Below, piece by piece: positions 62,455 through 64,000 of a DNA stretch of 64,000 nucleotides. The notes below the pieces were generated by a model. The model saw only the letters and a list, made by a program, of their open reading frames with translations, searched no databases and was not told where the DNA came from. The translations under genes were made by a program, and so were the position numbers. This DNA comes from Bacteroidales bacterium (GTDB lineage: Bacteria > Bacteroidota > Bacteroidia > Bacteroidales > Marinilabiliaceae), in the NCBI GenBank assembly GCA_024401295.1, contig JAKSLG010000008.1:1-64000 (forward strand), written 5' to 3'. Position 1 is the first letter of the stretch, and each line of letters opens with the position of its first letter.

Positions 62455-63690
62455 CTATCTTCTGCCTTTCCTGTTCACGTTTTCGGCCTTCTCCATTTCG
62501 TCTGCAAGCATTGATTTCCAGTCGAAAGCGGAATCCTGCGAGAAGTCGATTGTTGCCTCTCGGTCACTCTCGCTCATTTCGATGACGTCAATCTCTTCGC
62601 CGACATATTCCTGAATGGCATCGAGATATTCCTGCTCTTCGGGTGCAAAAAACGTAACGGCAAACCCCTTGTTCATGCCACGTCCAGTACGACCCACGCG
62701 ATGAATGTAGTTCTCAGGGACATCCGGGACATCATAGTTGACGACATAATCGACCTGCGGGAGGTCGATTCCACGTGCGCTGACGTCCGTTGCGATGAGC
62801 ATTCTGACTTTGTCACTGCGGAAGGTCTCAAGGGCCGACGTACGCTCATTCTGACTCTTGTCGCCATGCATGCTGACAGCTTCAATGTTTACGCGTTTCA
62901 TGGCAGCAAGCACACGTTCGGCTCTGACACGAGTGCGCACGAAGACGATGAAGCGGCTCTGCGGATTCTCGTTGTAGATGCGTTCGAGAAAATAGCGTTT
63001 CTGGTCCATCGGAACGCTGACCACCGAATGCGTCACATTTTTTGCGACCATGTTTTTTGGCGATATGCGAATATGAACAGGCTTATAGACAAGCGAATAG
63101 GCCAATCGTTTGATTTTTTCGTCAATCGTTGCCGAGAAGAAGAGCGTCTGTCGGCGACGCGGCAGATAACGCACAATCTGACGTATGTCATCGATAAAAC
63201 CGAGATCGAGCATGTGATCGGCTTCGTCGAGAATAAGAATCTCGGTGCCGAAAGTGCGGACATAACCCTGATGGATAAGGTCGAAGAGCCTGCCCGGCGT
63301 TGCAATCAGAATATCAACACCTTTCTTGAGCTTGTCAATCTGTGGTTTCTGGTCGGTGCCGCCATGAATGAAGAGCGATGTCAGACCAGTCTTCATGGCA
63401 ATCTGCTCAACAACGGCTCCGGTCTGTGCCGACAATTCATGCGTAGGTTCCATAATGAGGCATCTGACGCCGTCGTAGTTGGCTTTTCGGCTTGTTCTCA
63501 GCAGGTTATGAATGGCAGGAATGGCAAATGCAGCCGTCTTGCCAGTGCCCGTCTGAGCAATGGCGAGCACATCGTCGCCCTGCATGATTGCAGGCAATGC
63601 CTTATATTGAATGTCGGTTGGCCTGCGGAAACCCATCGTTCCGAGGTTCGACATTATCTGCGGGTTTAGTTTAAATGCGTCGAATTTCAT
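62455..63690 (-). CDS. DEAD-box RNA helicase
   Basis: ATP-dependent RNA helicase of the RhlE-like group. The 411-residue protein has the Q motif region, motif I 'AQTGTGKT' (45-52), Ia 'EPTHELSAQTG', Ib 'TPGRLFDL', II D155-E-A-D, III 'SAT', V 'DVSARGIDLP' and VI 'HRVGRTGRG'. The C-terminal tail is short, with only a small basic patch (NRKGRR). The ATG at 63690 overlaps the stop of the upstream kinase gene (ATGA), so they are translationally coupled; the longer frame lies in the kinase. Confidence 0.94.
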   Translation of the reverse strand: MKFDAFKLNPQIMSNLGTMGFRRPTDIQYKALPAIMQGDDVLAIAQTGTGKTAAFAIPAIHNLLRTSRKANYDGVRCLIMEPTHELSAQTGAVVEQIAMKTGLTSLFIHGGTDQKPQIDKLKKGVDILIATPGRLFDLIHQGYVRTFGTEILILDEADHMLDLGFIDDIRQIVRYLPRRRQTLFFSATIDEKIKRLAYSLVYKPVHIRISPKNMVAKNVTHSVVSVPMDQKRYFLERIYNENPQSRFIVFVRTRVRAERVLAAMKRVNIEAVSMHGDKSQNERTSALETFRSDKVRMLIATDVSARGIDLPQVDYVVNYDVPDVPENYIHRVGRTGRGMNKGFAVTFFAPEEQEYLDAIQEYVGEEIDVIEMSESDREATIDFSQDSAFDWKSMLADEMEKAENVNRKGRR

Positions 63691-64000
63691 TGGATTTTCT
63701 TTATTGCCTGACGGATGCGGTTCCATCGCTGCGAGTCCATTTTTGTTCCAACGACCTCAATCACATTGCCTGCCAGAATGGCTCCCGCCTCACCGCATTT
63801 CTCTGGCGAGAAGCCGTTTATCAGACCATAGATGAATCCAGCGGCATAGAGGTCCCCTGCACCAGTCGTGTCGATAGCTGCCTGCGGGAGAATACCGACT
63901 CGTGCAACGGTATCGTTGAATTTCACAAGGCTGCCGCGACGGCCCAGTTTCACGACAACAATGTCACACAACTCGCCAATCTCATTGAGCGCCTCCGTAT
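63687..64000 (-). CDS. PfkB-family sugar or nucleoside kinase, 3' part
   Basis: The frame stays open to the window edge, so only the C-terminal 104 residues are seen. The PfkB signature 'AAIDTTGAGDLYAAGFIYGL' holds the catalytic aspartate (in 'TGAGD'). 'LCDIVVVKLGRRGSLV' and 'AGNVIEVVGTKM' agree with the adenosine-kinase-like branch. The substrate cannot be fixed from this part. It shares a transcript with the DEAD-box helicase. Confidence 0.9.
   Translation of the reverse strand, partial: TEALNEIGELCDIVVVKLGRRGSLVKFNDTVARVGILPQAAIDTTGAGDLYAAGFIYGLINGFSPEKCGEAGAILAGNVIEVVGTKMDSQRWNRIRQAIKKIQ

Noticed and set aside
62701-63669. Plus-strand open frame (322 codons)
   Set aside because: It is antisense to the DEAD-box helicase, whose motifs are complete.
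1-64000. Insertion sequence, prophage or integrated element
   Set aside because: No transposase, integrase, phage structural gene or attachment-site duplication was recognised; the only mobile-like sequences are short non-coding repeats.

Overview
The window is chromosomal DNA from an anaerobic Bacteroidales, most likely a gut or rumen member of the Prevotella/Bacteroides group. Four observations support this. BspA-like leucine-rich-repeat proteins and proteins with type IX secretion C-terminal domains are present. At least seventeen upstream regions carry the Bacteroidetes -7 box TAnnTTTG. The window has a four-subunit 2-oxoacid:ferredoxin oxidoreductase and a xylan-degradation operon typical of these bacteria. 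Shine-Dalgarno sequences are scarce. I see no transposase, integrase, phage gene or CRISPR array.

Layout. 1-4.4 kb: intergenic repeats, then a secreted BspA-like protein with a type A sorting domain. 4.4-6.0 kb: divergent purU and purN, both using 10-formyl-tetrahydrofolate. 6.1-9.6 kb: a secreted lamin-tail-domain protein. 9.8-10.8 kb: asd. 11-20 kb: a small secreted protein, an outer-membrane beta-barrel protein and a giant 2564-residue surface protein with about 25 tandem modules. 20.3-27.6 kb: one long operon, purH-mreB-mreC-mreD-mrdA-rodA, joining purine synthesis to the elongasome. 28-30.3 kb: an iron-type alcohol dehydrogenase and a tandem DUF805 membrane protein. 30.4-37.9 kb: a five-gene xylan operon (GH115, SGNH esterase, GPH-type symporter, GH10 lipoprotein, cytoplasmic GH43) without SusC/SusD or a local regulator.

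38.3-42.7 kb: a UPF0104/AglD-like membrane protein, a Nudix protein with an altered Nudix box, and korDABC. 42.7-43.6 kb: a gene-free stretch rich in inverted and direct repeats. 43.6-47.3 kb: a second BspA-like protein, paralogous to the first and in opposite orientation. 47.4-49.5 kb: a conserved protein of unknown function and an MFS transporter. 49.6-58.2 kb: translation genes (tRNA-Glu, rpsT, tRNA-Glu; pheS; efp; trmO; tsf; rpsB; rpsI; rplM), interspersed with a SpoIIE-type phosphatase and a winged-helix regulator/membrane-protein pair that has duplicated operator-like palindromes. 58.8-64 kb: purD with a membrane protein and a methyltransferase, a probable surface lipoprotein, a DEAD-box helicase and the 3' part of a PfkB-type sugar or nucleoside kinase that runs off the window.

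Most genes are ordinary housekeeping. The parts that look least described are the 11-20 kb surface-protein cluster, the repeat-flanked pair of BspA-like paralogues, and three intergenic arrays with an exact or near-exact 11-bp period. Many starts were moved downstream from the longest open frame because that frame began at a TTG lying inside the promoter or the neighbouring gene.
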